Shown piece by piece: positions 9,085 to 17,800 of a DNA stretch of 32,395 nt. A program made the translations under genes and the position numbers. The DNA comes from a bacterium (GTDB lineage: Bacteria; UBA4055). Location of the stretch: contig JAKQBN010000001.1 of the NCBI GenBank assembly GCA_029559475.1, forward strand, positions 1 to 32,395, read 5' to 3'. Numbering within the stretch: the stretch's first letter is position 1; each line of letters begins with the position of its first letter. Below the pieces are notes generated by a model. That model saw nothing but the letters and a program-made list of their open reading frames with translations. It made no database searches and was not told where the DNA came from.

Positions 9085-9762
9085 GTGACACAAAATATTA
9101 TTGAAATAAAAGAATTAAAAAAACATTACTCCGAGAATACAGTTCTATCGGATCTAAATTTGAACATTCCTCAAAATTCAATTTTATCTGTGATCGGTCC
9201 CAACGGATGCGGTAAAACGACTCTTTTTAAACTGATCCTCGGAATTACAGATAAAAATTCCGGTGAAATAAGTATCACCCCGGGTGCAAGAAAAGGATTT
9301 ATGCTCGATGACTGCGAACCGTATGAATATCTCTCACTTGTACAGAATCTTAAAGCTTTTTCAAAAATCTCAGAAATTAAAATAAATAAAAACTATATAG
9401 ATTATATAATTTCTACATCCTTTTGTGAAAAGATTAAGAATAAAGCTTACAGGTCACTTTCGGCCGGACAGAAGAAAAAGTCTCTTTTTGCAATGTCTTT
9501 CATCAACGACCCGGACATGTTTATACTAGATGAACCGTTGAATTCTCTCGATCTGAAAGAAAGGATCGATATGATCTCATCCATAAAATATTTGAAAGAG
9601 GCAAAGAACAAAACGATACTGATAAGTTCTCACGATCTTGCCAGTCTTTATGAACTTTGTGATATTTTCTGCTTTTTAAAAAACGGAAAGATCTGCAGAA
9701 CCGTAGAGAAAAAAGATATCGATGCCGATTCACTTCACAGGATATATCTTGAAATATTCTAG
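9085..9762 (+). CDS. ABC transporter ATP-binding protein (orphan)
   Basis: About 225 residues from the GTG start. A complete ABC ATPase: Walker A GPNGCGKTT, signature LSAGQKKK (LSGGQ variant), Walker B MFILDEP, D-loop SLDL and H-switch SSHD. It couples ATP hydrolysis to an unknown permease; no membrane gene is adjacent, so the partner must be elsewhere. A longer reading frame from ATG 9004 would add 27 residues (MGCLYLIILFNLLYF...), but these overlap the probable promoter and look like a reading artefact. The A-loop-like region and the LKNGKI C-terminal pattern resemble exporters of the CcmA/NatA type. Next gene 81 nt downstream, with its own promoter. Confidence 0.88.
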   Translation: MTQNIIEIKELKKHYSENTVLSDLNLNIPQNSILSVIGPNGCGKTTLFKLILGITDKNSGEISITPGARKGFMLDDCEPYEYLSLVQNLKAFSKISEIKINKNYIDYIISTSFCEKIKNKAYRSLSAGQKKKSLFAMSFINDPDMFILDEPLNSLDLKERIDMISSIKYLKEAKNKTILISSHDLASLYELCDIFCFLKNGKICRTVEKKDIDADSLHRIYLEIF

Positions 9763-9778
9763 AACAACCCGAAATAAC

Positions 9779-9807
9779 TTGACATTTATTCTCAATAATT
9801 ATATTTT
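9779..9807 (+). promoter_or_regulatory. Probable promoter (TTGACA, 17 bp, TATTTT) of the coiled-coil/HDOD genes
   Basis: TTGACA (9779-9784), 17-bp spacer, TATTTT (9802-9807). A perfect TATAAT also occurs at 9819-9824 but has no -35 at the right distance. Either would serve the gene starting at 9844. Confidence 0.55.
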
Positions 9808-9843
9808 TGGTGTTATTGTATAATTAAACATGGAGTACTCAAA

Positions 9844-10113
9844 ATGAAAAAAGTTATTACACTGATGATGATCGCGGCATTTTCTTTTACAGTTTACGCT
9901 CAGCAGCCTGATTACGATAAACAGATAAAAGATCAGGAAGCCAAGATCACTCAGATAGAAAAGGATATAACCGATATCGAAGCCAAGATCAAAGCATCAA
10001 AAGACAAGATAAAAGAAACCGAAGAAAAGATCGAAAAACTTAAGAACGATAAAAAAGAGATCGAAGCCAATATTAAAAAACTTGAAGACGAGCTCAACAG
10101 TCTTAAGAAATAA
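9844..10113 (+). CDS. Small exported coiled-coil protein
   Basis: 89 residues. Signal peptide MKKVITLMMIAAFSFTVYAQ (signal peptidase I type, AxA-like; no lipobox Cys), then about 65 residues that are one uninterrupted heptad coiled coil: ITQIEKD ITDIEAK and so on, with Ile/Leu mostly at the first and fourth positions. It is very rich in Lys, Glu and Asp and has no Cys, Trp or Pro in the coil. It ends in LKK. It resembles a murein-lipoprotein-like rod in size and heptad regularity, but lacks the lipid anchor; it could be a periplasmic spacer, chaperone or oligomerisation rod (inference). GGAG lies 8 nt upstream of the ATG. The HDOD gene follows after 20 nt. Confidence 0.85.
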   Translation: MKKVITLMMIAAFSFTVYAQQPDYDKQIKDQEAKITQIEKDITDIEAKIKASKDKIKETEEKIEKLKNDKKEIEANIKKLEDELNSLKK

Positions 10114-10133
10114 TTTTATCGGACATTTATGAT

Positions 10134-10988
10134 ATGAACGAATCGATCACTCTCGGCCAGATCGAAAAGCTGATAAACGGTATGCCTGACTATCCGAGAG
10201 AGATAAACGAAATAAGCAGAATCATTCGTTCTGATGTGTCCGTCATTGAAAGAACAGCTCAGTATATTTTAAACAATAAAGTATTTTACGACGTCTTCTC
10301 CAATTTTAATCCTGATCTGTCCGAATCGCTTGATAAGACAGCTAAACTAACTGAAGTTGTTTCTAGACTGGATCCGACTTCTTTAAGAAATATTCTTTTT
10401 ACCTGCTCGGTAATATCTCTCCAAACGAACGATGTTTCAAAAATGTTCGTTAAAAAGATAGTAATGTCTTCATATATCTGCAGAGATATTATTGAAAAAG
10501 TAAATTTCTACAGAAAATCAGGGCATAACGCCGAGAATTTTTTTTTATACGCTCTTTTCCATGACATCGGCGAACTTTTTACGGCTATCCATTTCCCGAA
10601 AGAAGTCGCAGGTGAAATCTACAAAGATAAAGATCATACAGACCTTTCGAATATCAACAATATCACTGCTCATAACGAGATCGGCTATATGCTGGCAAAA
10701 AAATGGCGTCTCCCCTCTATATTTTCATACATCTGCCTGAATCATAATAAGCTTGAGTACAGAAAATTTACCGCTGATTTTATTTATATAATAAATTCAA
10801 TAGCTGTATCGGATGCTGTCGCACTTGAGCTTTTAGATTTTGAGATACCCTATACGAACACATGGGATGTTGGACATTCGATCTACAAGATAGGACTGAG
10901 GGAGGAAGATATTTATACAGAAGCTGGTGTGATCGGACAGGCTGAGAAAAAGATCGCTAAAATACTGACACTATTTAATCTGAACTAA
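10134..10988 (+). CDS. HDOD domain protein
   Basis: 284 residues of the HDOD family, HD-related output domains found in bacterial signalling proteins and usually thought to be non-catalytic. Seen: an N-terminal LPxxPxxI-like segment (INGMPDYPREINEISRII), a mid-domain HD pair (LFHDIGELF, H143-D144), and a later AHNEIGYMLAKKWRLP block that matches the HDOD consensus GxxLLxxWxLP. It is unusual in that the HD doublet is retained. No receiver or effector domain is fused. It follows the coiled-coil gene by 20 nt with only a weak ribosome site (GGA). Its stop overlaps the stop of the convergent dus gene by 3 nt and no terminator is visible between them. Confidence 0.85.
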   Translation: MNESITLGQIEKLINGMPDYPREINEISRIIRSDVSVIERTAQYILNNKVFYDVFSNFNPDLSESLDKTAKLTEVVSRLDPTSLRNILFTCSVISLQTNDVSKMFVKKIVMSSYICRDIIEKVNFYRKSGHNAENFFLYALFHDIGELFTAIHFPKEVAGEIYKDKDHTDLSNINNITAHNEIGYMLAKKWRLPSIFSYICLNHNKLEYRKFTADFIYIINSIAVSDAVALELLDFEIPYTNTWDVGHSIYKIGLREEDIYTEAGVIGQAEKKIAKILTLFNLN

Positions 10989-11965
10989 GTGCTGCTTATA
11001 TTTTCATCAATATTTTCGATCTGAGATCTGACGAAAACAAGATCTGTGCTTGCGAAAACGGCCTGTTTAAAATGCTTAATGTTCGGATAAGCCCTGAAAT
11101 AATTCTGGTACAGCTTTCTCATCTCAAGAAGCCCTTTGTGCTCTCCCAGAAATTCCAGCGAGAGATCAAAATGCTTTAGGCACAGCCTTTTTCTTTCTGA
11201 GATCGGAATCTCCTTAAGATATGTACCCTTTTCGAGAAAATCCCTCACCTGAGAGAATATCCATGGATTCTTTACAGCTTCCCTTCCGATCATTATTCCG
11301 TCACAATTGGTCATTTTAAACATTTCGCAGGCATCTTCCGGCGTGATTATATCGCCGTTACCGATCACAGGTATTTTTGATACTTTTTTTATTTCTCTTA
11401 TGTAATTCCAATCTGACTTTCCTTCAAATTTCTGCGCTTTGGTTCTCGGATGCAGTGTGACCATCCTTATGCCTGATTCCTCAAATATCTTTACTGTCTG
11501 AAGAACATTAATGCTTGTTCTGTCCCACCCCAGCCTGGTTTTTGCGCTGACAGGAATTTTTACAGCATTCACTACGCTTTCGCATATTCTTGCAACCAGC
11601 GGAAGGTCTTTTAAAAGCGCTGCTCCGCTTCCGTGCCCCGAAACTGTCGGGGCTGGGCAGCCGAAATTTAAGTCTATCAGTTCAGGCTCAAGCTCCTCAA
11701 CTATTTTTGCGGCTTCAGCCATATTTTCAGGCTTGTGGCCGAATATCTGGATCGCAACGGGTCTTTCTTCCGGAAGTATCCTTATCTTGCCTATAGTTTT
11801 TTTATTCTCGTGAATGACAGCATCTGAATTCACGAACTCTGTGAACATTAATGACGGACTCATCTCTTTGATGATAAGTCTGAACGGTATATTTGTGTAG
11901 CCGTCCATCGGTGCGAGCATCAGAACGTGATCCTGCAGTTTAAGACCGGGAAGAGATATACTCAT
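10985..11965 (-). CDS. dus: tRNA-dihydrouridine synthase
   Basis: 326 residues, flavin-dependent reduction of uridine to dihydrouridine in tRNA loops. TIM-barrel N-terminus: MLAPMDGYTNIPFR (FMN-binding start), the catalytic-Cys box LNFGCP (C103), AKTRLGW, HPRTKAQ and GNGDI (phosphate-binding), MIGREAVKNPWIF, then the helical C-terminal RNA-binding domain (about 245-326). It is closest to the DusB/bacterial Dus type; the subtype is not certain. The start overlaps the end of the polysaccharide-deacetylase-like gene by 4 nt (ATGA). Last gene of the long minus-strand operon. Confidence 0.93.
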   Translation of the reverse strand: MSISLPGLKLQDHVLMLAPMDGYTNIPFRLIIKEMSPSLMFTEFVNSDAVIHENKKTIGKIRILPEERPVAIQIFGHKPENMAEAAKIVEELEPELIDLNFGCPAPTVSGHGSGAALLKDLPLVARICESVVNAVKIPVSAKTRLGWDRTSINVLQTVKIFEESGIRMVTLHPRTKAQKFEGKSDWNYIREIKKVSKIPVIGNGDIITPEDACEMFKMTNCDGIMIGREAVKNPWIFSQVRDFLEKGTYLKEIPISERKRLCLKHFDLSLEFLGEHKGLLEMRKLYQNYFRAYPNIKHFKQAVFASTDLVFVRSQIENIDENISST

Positions 11966-13083
11966 TTTTTTTGCTTTATAAATTGATCGATTGTAAGAAA
12001 GTTAATGTCGCGAGAGTTTACCGTTAACTCATCTTTTAAGAAACTATACATTCCCTCGTTCGCATTCAGAACTAAAAGAATGTCATTGCCGCTTAATATC
12101 TCTGCAGATATCCTGTCAAAATTTTCTTTCAGATCTTTCGCTTCGGAAAAGTGCTCCCGTGTAGATATGAACGGTATTTTGTATTCTTCGCACAGTAAAG
12201 CTGAATAAGAATCCGATCCCGGTTCTATCTCGATATAGTTCAATCCAGTTCCTGACATTTTTTTGAAGAACTGATCCATCGTCTGATAATCCGAGATGAC
12301 CTTTGAACCTTTATAATTTATAATCCCCTTCGGCGCGTTAAATACTTCAAATATTTTATCGAAAACAATATCTATCGACAGGTAATTCATGCCCTTTACA
12401 AGTTTAACCGGGTTTTCTTTATCTATATTGCCTGCTTCCGGTTCCATAGGCAGAGATACTAATATATCTTTATTGTTTTTTGCAGCTTCTTTTATGATAG
12501 TGTCTCTTGCCCATGCGGGAGGGTTATTGGGAAGGATCGATATGACAACCGGCAGAGGTAGAGCAAGAATATCCCTGACCCACGGTTTTCCCCATTCATT
12601 GCCCATACAATAGATTATTATGCAGAGACTTCCGTTGATGTTCAGATCGGATTCGAGTCCCGGAGTCACTCTAAGCTCAACAACAGCCGGTATTGTATCC
12701 TGAACCATAAAGTTATACACCATTTTCTTCGACATTTCAAATTCTGATGCTTTGTCGATCGTTAAACCGTTATCCGTCATTATTTTCTGAAAAAAGAGAT
12801 TATACCTTGAAAGGCTGCACGAATCAGGAAGTTTTATATATTTGAACCATAAAGAATCCGTTCTTTTTGAATACATGTTCTTTTTGTCGAGACCTTTTTG
12901 CAGAAATGCCAGATCTATGAGCTGAAATTCATCCAGGCCGGACTTCTCAGGTTCAATAGTTTCTGCAGAATCTGCCAGCTGAATAGTAATTTGCGATGAG
13001 CTTTTGCCTTTTCCGTCTATGAAAAACAGATAGAAATTTATTGCGATAAGGATAAATATCAGTACGAACAGAAGCTTCTTCAT
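11962..13083 (-). CDS. Membrane-anchored divergent polysaccharide deacetylase-like protein (YibQ/DUF610 type), probably inactive
   Basis: 373 residues. One N-terminal membrane anchor (KKLLFVLIFILIAINFYLFFI), a linker, then a domain at about 150-370 that follows the divergent polysaccharide deacetylase pattern: an LPLPVVISILPNNPPA strand, DILVSLPMEPE, GIINYKGSKVISD, and a later IPFISTREHF. Family members normally read HLPME and GVNNHMGS and begin with an acidic D-D-[LM]-G box; here these are SLPME, INYKGS and IIIYCMGN, so the metal-binding His and Asp positions seem to be replaced. The protein may be a carbohydrate-binding or scaffold relic. It abuts the small lipoprotein gene upstream (1 nt) and overlaps dus downstream by 4 nt. 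Periplasmic. Confidence 0.7.
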   Translation of the reverse strand: MKKLLFVLIFILIAINFYLFFIDGKGKSSSQITIQLADSAETIEPEKSGLDEFQLIDLAFLQKGLDKKNMYSKRTDSLWFKYIKLPDSCSLSRYNLFFQKIMTDNGLTIDKASEFEMSKKMVYNFMVQDTIPAVVELRVTPGLESDLNINGSLCIIIYCMGNEWGKPWVRDILALPLPVVISILPNNPPAWARDTIIKEAAKNNKDILVSLPMEPEAGNIDKENPVKLVKGMNYLSIDIVFDKIFEVFNAPKGIINYKGSKVISDYQTMDQFFKKMSGTGLNYIEIEPGSDSYSALLCEEYKIPFISTREHFSEAKDLKENFDRISAEILSGNDILLVLNANEGMYSFLKDELTVNSRDINFLTIDQFIKQKK

Positions 13084-13572
13084 TTATTTAAGGTCTCCCC
13101 AATATTTAATAGTATATTTTACCTTTTCTTCATCATCCGTTATTTTCCTGAAAACGAATTTAGAATAGCCTGAAAGGTCGATAACTTCGTCACCAGAATA
13201 AAAACCGATCCTGAATGAAGCATAAACGGTCGTATCTGCCTGAGTAGTGCCTAAAGGAAAAAGAGTATTGAATACAAGATCGATCTTCTTAAAATTCCTG
13301 AACATTTTTTTGGTTATTCTTATGTCTTCATCTTTAGTCCACGATTCGTAAACTCCTTCGTTATCGTACTCGAAAATAAATTCATCGTCGAGTATTTCTT
13401 CATACAAAAATGAGTCTTTGAAAGTATAGGTATACACGAAATTTTTCATCAGACCGTCTATAGTGCTGTTGTCCCCTCCGGGCTGCAGATTTTCGAACTT
13501 ATCATATTCCGGAGAAAATATGTTGCATGCGGAAAGCATTATCAGAAATATGAATAAAAAGAACTTATACAT
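13084..13572 (-). CDS. Small lipoprotein of unknown function
   Basis: 162 residues. Signal peptide MYKFFLFIFLIMLSAC with a clean lipobox (LSAC, Cys16), so it is a periplasmic-facing lipoprotein. The rest is acidic/aromatic and looks like a compact alpha+beta domain (KNFVYTYTFKDSFLYEEILDDEF, WTKDEDIRITKKMF, TVYASFRIGFYSG, VKYTIKYWGDL), similar in style to NTF2-like cone folds; that is only an impression. It sits between asd and the deacetylase-like gene with gaps of 5 nt and 0 nt, so it is certainly in the same operon. Confidence 0.85.
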   Translation of the reverse strand: MYKFFLFIFLIMLSACNIFSPEYDKFENLQPGGDNSTIDGLMKNFVYTYTFKDSFLYEEILDDEFIFEYDNEGVYESWTKDEDIRITKKMFRNFKKIDLVFNTLFPLGTTQADTTVYASFRIGFYSGDEVIDLSGYSKFVFRKITDDEEKVKYTIKYWGDLK

Positions 13573-13577
13573 TTGAA

Positions 13578-14597
13578 TTATTTCTTAATTTTGATTAATA
13601 ATTCCGCGATCTGAACAGCATTAAGAGCCGCGCCTTTAAGGAGCTGGTCTCCGCAGATCCACAATGAGATCGCGTTTCTTAAAGCGATATCTTTCCTTAT
13701 CCTGCCGGCAAAACAGTCGTATTCACCTTCACATATAACCGGCATTGGATATATATTTCTGGACGGATCATCGAATAATTGTACTCCCTGCGCATTTGTG
13801 ATAAGTTCTCTGACTTTTTCGACAGAAATGCTTTTTTCCGTTATTAAAGTAACGGCCATAGAATGGACACTTTTTACCGGAACCCTTACGCATGTTGCGG
13901 ATACGGCGATCTTTTCATCATGAAGGATCTTTCTTGTCTCAAGAAGCATTTTCATCTCTTCTTTTGTATATCCGTTATCGGTAAAAACATCTATATGTGG
14001 TATAACGTTATTCGCAATCTGATGCGGGAATTTTGAAACCGATAGTTTTTTACCCCCGATGAGACATCCTGTCTGTTCTTCAAGCTCGTTTATTCCTTTC
14101 TGACCGGCTCCAGAAACCGACTGATAACTTGAAACGATTATTTTTTTTATTCTTGAGAATTTATAAATACTGTAAAGGACCGTCAGCATAATCGCGGTCG
14201 TGCAGTTGGGATTTGAAATTATACCTCTGTGCAATGAAACGTCATCCGGATTGATCTCGGGTATGACTAAAGGAACTTCGGGATCGTTCCTGTAAGCGGA
14301 ACTGTTATCAATAACAACCGTACCTGATTTTACCGCGGAAGGAATGTATTCTCTGCTGACCGATGCGCCTGCGGAAAAAAGGGCGATATCTATTCCTTTA
14401 AAGCTGTTTTTTGATAAAACTTCCACAGGGATTTTTTCGCTTTTGAAAGTCAGACTGCTTCCTGATGATCTTTCTGAAGCTAAAAGCTTTAATTCCCCTA
14501 TGGGGAATTTTCTGTCATCAAGAACTTCAAGCATTCTTAATCCTACCGCGCCTGTAGCTCCCACTACAGCAACGTTAAATTTTCTCATTAATTTCAT
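13578..14597 (-). CDS. asd: Aspartate-semialdehyde dehydrogenase
   Basis: 339 residues. It makes L-aspartate semialdehyde from aspartyl phosphate with NADPH, the branch point to lysine/diaminopimelate, threonine and methionine. Rossmann motif GATGAVG (13-19), catalytic Cys in SNPNCTTA (C132), YQSVSGAGQKG, and the RVPVKSVHS active-site block. The frame overlaps the chorismate-mutase gene by 23 nt if started at 14597; an ATG at 14588 (MRKFNVAVVG) has a better-spaced AGAGA upstream and may be the real start. Its place between a chorismate mutase and a lipoprotein is unusual. Confidence 0.95.
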   Translation of the reverse strand: MKLMRKFNVAVVGATGAVGLRMLEVLDDRKFPIGELKLLASERSSGSSLTFKSEKIPVEVLSKNSFKGIDIALFSAGASVSREYIPSAVKSGTVVIDNSSAYRNDPEVPLVIPEINPDDVSLHRGIISNPNCTTAIMLTVLYSIYKFSRIKKIIVSSYQSVSGAGQKGINELEEQTGCLIGGKKLSVSKFPHQIANNVIPHIDVFTDNGYTKEEMKMLLETRKILHDEKIAVSATCVRVPVKSVHSMAVTLITEKSISVEKVRELITNAQGVQLFDDPSRNIYPMPVICEGEYDCFAGRIRKDIALRNAISLWICGDQLLKGAALNAVQIAELLIKIKK

Positions 14598-14853
14598 TCT
14601 CTTTTAAATGTTTTTGTATCCTTTTACCCTCTCTGAAAATGGTTTGATATATTTCGGTCAGGTATTTTTCTGTTTCGTTATCCTCAGATCTTCCGACAAG
14701 TTTTGATATTATCTGGTCTTCTCTGCCGAGATCCTCGATCTTCTCTTTTTCTTTTAATGTTAAGAGAACCTGTTCAAGCCTCTTTTTCAAAAGCGTTATG
14801 ATCTCATCATCAAGTCTGTCTATCTTATGTCTGATATCTTCAAGAGCTGTCAT
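14575..14853 (-). CDS. Chorismate mutase, AroQ type
   Basis: 92 residues, all-helical AroQ fold, stand-alone. It converts chorismate to prephenate for Phe/Tyr synthesis. By alignment to the E. coli enzyme the active-site set is R8 (IRHKID), R25 (LLKKRLE), K36, R44-E45 (GREDQI) and Q80 (KRIQ), with the first loop about 4 residues shorter than in the E. coli domain. The family is short and loosely conserved, so function rests on this pattern. It overlaps the transporter gene upstream by 4 nt (ATGA) and asd downstream by 23 nt. Confidence 0.82.
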   Translation of the reverse strand: MTALEDIRHKIDRLDDEIITLLKKRLEQVLLTLKEKEKIEDLGREDQIISKLVGRSEDNETEKYLTEIYQTIFREGKRIQKHLKENEINEKI

Positions 14854-17800
14854 TTTTTTGATTTCCCGAAATTTATTTTCTGAATTACTGAAGCTGCTTT
14901 CTCTCTGTAAATGAGCATCAGTACCGCAAGAGCTGAAACTGCAATAGAAAATAAAGCCAGAATTATTATATTATAAATATAAGCCGGAATCTTTAACCCT
15001 ATTACCGGAAGTATCTTTTCTTTCACGAACATCGGGTATACTATTTTCAGATCCTCCTCCGCTGAAACTTTCTGAGTTTTGATCTCATCTGAAACATAGA
15101 TCTCATATTTCTCAGACGCCTCTTTCATCCTCTTGTTGAGTTCACCGTTGCCGTAATCCGCTTTATATTTATTTCTCAATTCGTTAAGCTCAGATAATAA
15201 TCCGGCTTTCTGCTCTGAATAAGCTTTGCGCCCGTATTTTTCTGTTATTTCTTCTTCTTTCTCAACAAAGTCGTCGAATTTTTTCTGAAGGGCATCATTT
15301 TCTGCATGAAAACTGTTCTTTGCGTCCTGCATAGTACATACAGCTTCAAATCCCCATCTTGAAGGCATAAGCTGGCATATTTCGGGTATCTTGGAATTTT
15401 TATCTATAAAAAGGCTTTTATTTATATCTTCGAATTCAACTATAAATCCTCCGAAAATTATCTGAGGAACAAGTATCAGAGGAATTATGTTCTGAGCTGC
15501 TTTTGATGTTAGTTTCGGGAAAGACGATATTAATAGCCCTAAGCTTATTCCGCTTACAGAAACCACGGTCATAATTAAAAGATATTCCCAGAAAAGTTCT
15601 TTTATACCCAGAATTATAAAGCTGATCGCCAGAAAAAGGATATTCTGAGCGACAGAGAATACTATAAGCGTTATGAACTTTGAGACATAGTATTCAAAGC
15701 TGTTTATATCCAGCATTTTTTCACGAAGAAGTATTGAAGCGTCCCTGATTATCTCGTCTATGCTGTTAGTTAGTGAGAAAAACAAAGTAACGATCACTGC
15801 AAGAAAGATGAACGTGATCAGATATTTATTATCGTAAAGCGAATATTTTTCAGATGGGATATATTTTAACAACAAACCGATTATAACGGCAAGAACAGGA
15901 GCTTCAAGAAACGTTATAGCCAGGTTCGATTTATCCCTCAGTTTATTCAGAAAATTTCTTTTTAAAAGAACGTAGAACTGAGCTAAAAGCTCTTTAATTG
16001 TCAGCCTGGGCTTCGGCGGAATGAACTGATTCACCGTAGCAGGAAAATTTACATTTCCGGAATTTTTCTGGTAAGTCTCGAATTCTCTCTTCCAGTATTC
16101 AGGACTTCGTTTCCTACTATCTAAAGGCGTTCCGTCCTTATCCCTGGCCGGTTCTTCTAATGTTTCAAGGATAAGGTCAGGTTCAACATTCTTACACACG
16201 GGACATTCAATCCAGTCGCCGAAATTCTGGTTGGAATGATCCCTGAAATATTTGAGCGCATCGTAATTATTCCCGGAAAAGGCTAGCTTTCCCCCTTTGT
16301 CCAAAACTATGATCTTGTCGAATATTTTATATATCTTTGAGCTCGGCTGATGAATTATCACATAGACTATCTTACCGTCCAAAGATATTGATTTGAGAAG
16401 CTCTACTATTTTCTCGGAATCCTTGGAAGATAACCCGGAGGTAGGTTCATCAAGAAGCAGGACTTCGGAATCAGACAGAAGTTCAAGCCCGATATTCAGC
16501 CTTTTTCTCTGCCCGCCGCTCAGGGTTTTATCGAGAGGGTTGCCGACCCTGCTGTCCTTCTTATCTGTAAGCCCGATGTCTTTTAGAACCTTATTAACGA
16601 GCGCTTTCAAAATTTCAGGATTTTTTGAAGGATATCTGAGACAAGCATTGAAATAAAGGTTCTCATAAACTGTGAGATTATCGAACAAGAGGTCATCCTG
16701 AGGAACGAACCCCATGAAATTCTTCAGAAATGAATAATTACTGTGAAGGTCGAAACTGTCCAGAACGACATCTCCGAAAGACGGTTTCTGATATCCGTTG
16801 ATGACGTTTAAAAGTGTCGATTTTCCGCACCCGCTCGGCCCCATGATCGCCACAAGATCCCCGTGCTCCATCTCGAAATTTATATCATCCAGCCCGACGC
16901 TTTTATCGTTAAAAAGATGTTTCAGGCCGCGGACGACAAATGAGCTGAAGCTGAATTTTGAAAGCTCTGCCGTTTTATTTTCAAAGTCGAAATTCAAGAT
17001 CCTGCCGTTAAGATATATTTTGTCGCCGTGAACTATCCGGGTAGTTTTTACAGGCTTGTCGTTGAGATAAACTTCATACGGACAGTTTCCGGAAGAAAAT
17101 AGATAGTTCTTTTCTTTTTTTATTATCGAACACGACCAGATATGATCAAGTTCATCCTGAATTATTGCATCGCCTTTTTTATTCGATATGATAAATTCTT
17201 TTTCGTTAGGATCGAAATGGAAAAAATCCCTTTCAGTAACGAACTCCGAGACTATTTTTTTGATATTCAGATTCTTGCCGTTGATCCTGACATCGTCGTT
17301 TATGTTAAGATAGACCGGATCTTCTGAAACCTCTCTGTTCACAACAAGATCAGTCCCCCGCATTAAGATCTCAAGTTTTATGATTGATCTGGTCAGATGC
17401 AAAGCCGCAAGCGAATTTTCTTTTTTCTCTAATGAGAGCACGATATCTCCGTCTTCTCTGTTCAGATAAAAGACCTTTCGGTTAAAATAGTTCAGCTTGA
17501 CTTTAAAATATGATTTGATCTGCTCATAGAGGATAGTGTAATTGTTTATCTTTATAACGGAACCGTAGAGTATCTTGAAGGGCGTGTCTTTTTCAAGAAT
17601 ATAATTATCGATCGAAACCGTATTAGTTTCGTCTTTTTTAATTATTATGTAATTATTCTCAATTGCGTAGATATCTATCTGCAGCCCTTTGAACGGGAAA
17701 TAAACGTCCGCTTTTGAAACATCGTCTGATATTCTCAAAGGTATTATCGACGCTGATATTTTACCCACTTCGCTGTCATCAAAGACCGAAGTTATACTCT

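Noticed and set aside
10134-10988. Catalytic HD-GYP phosphodiesterase
   Set aside because: The sequence has one HD doublet but no GYP motif and follows the HDOD pattern instead.
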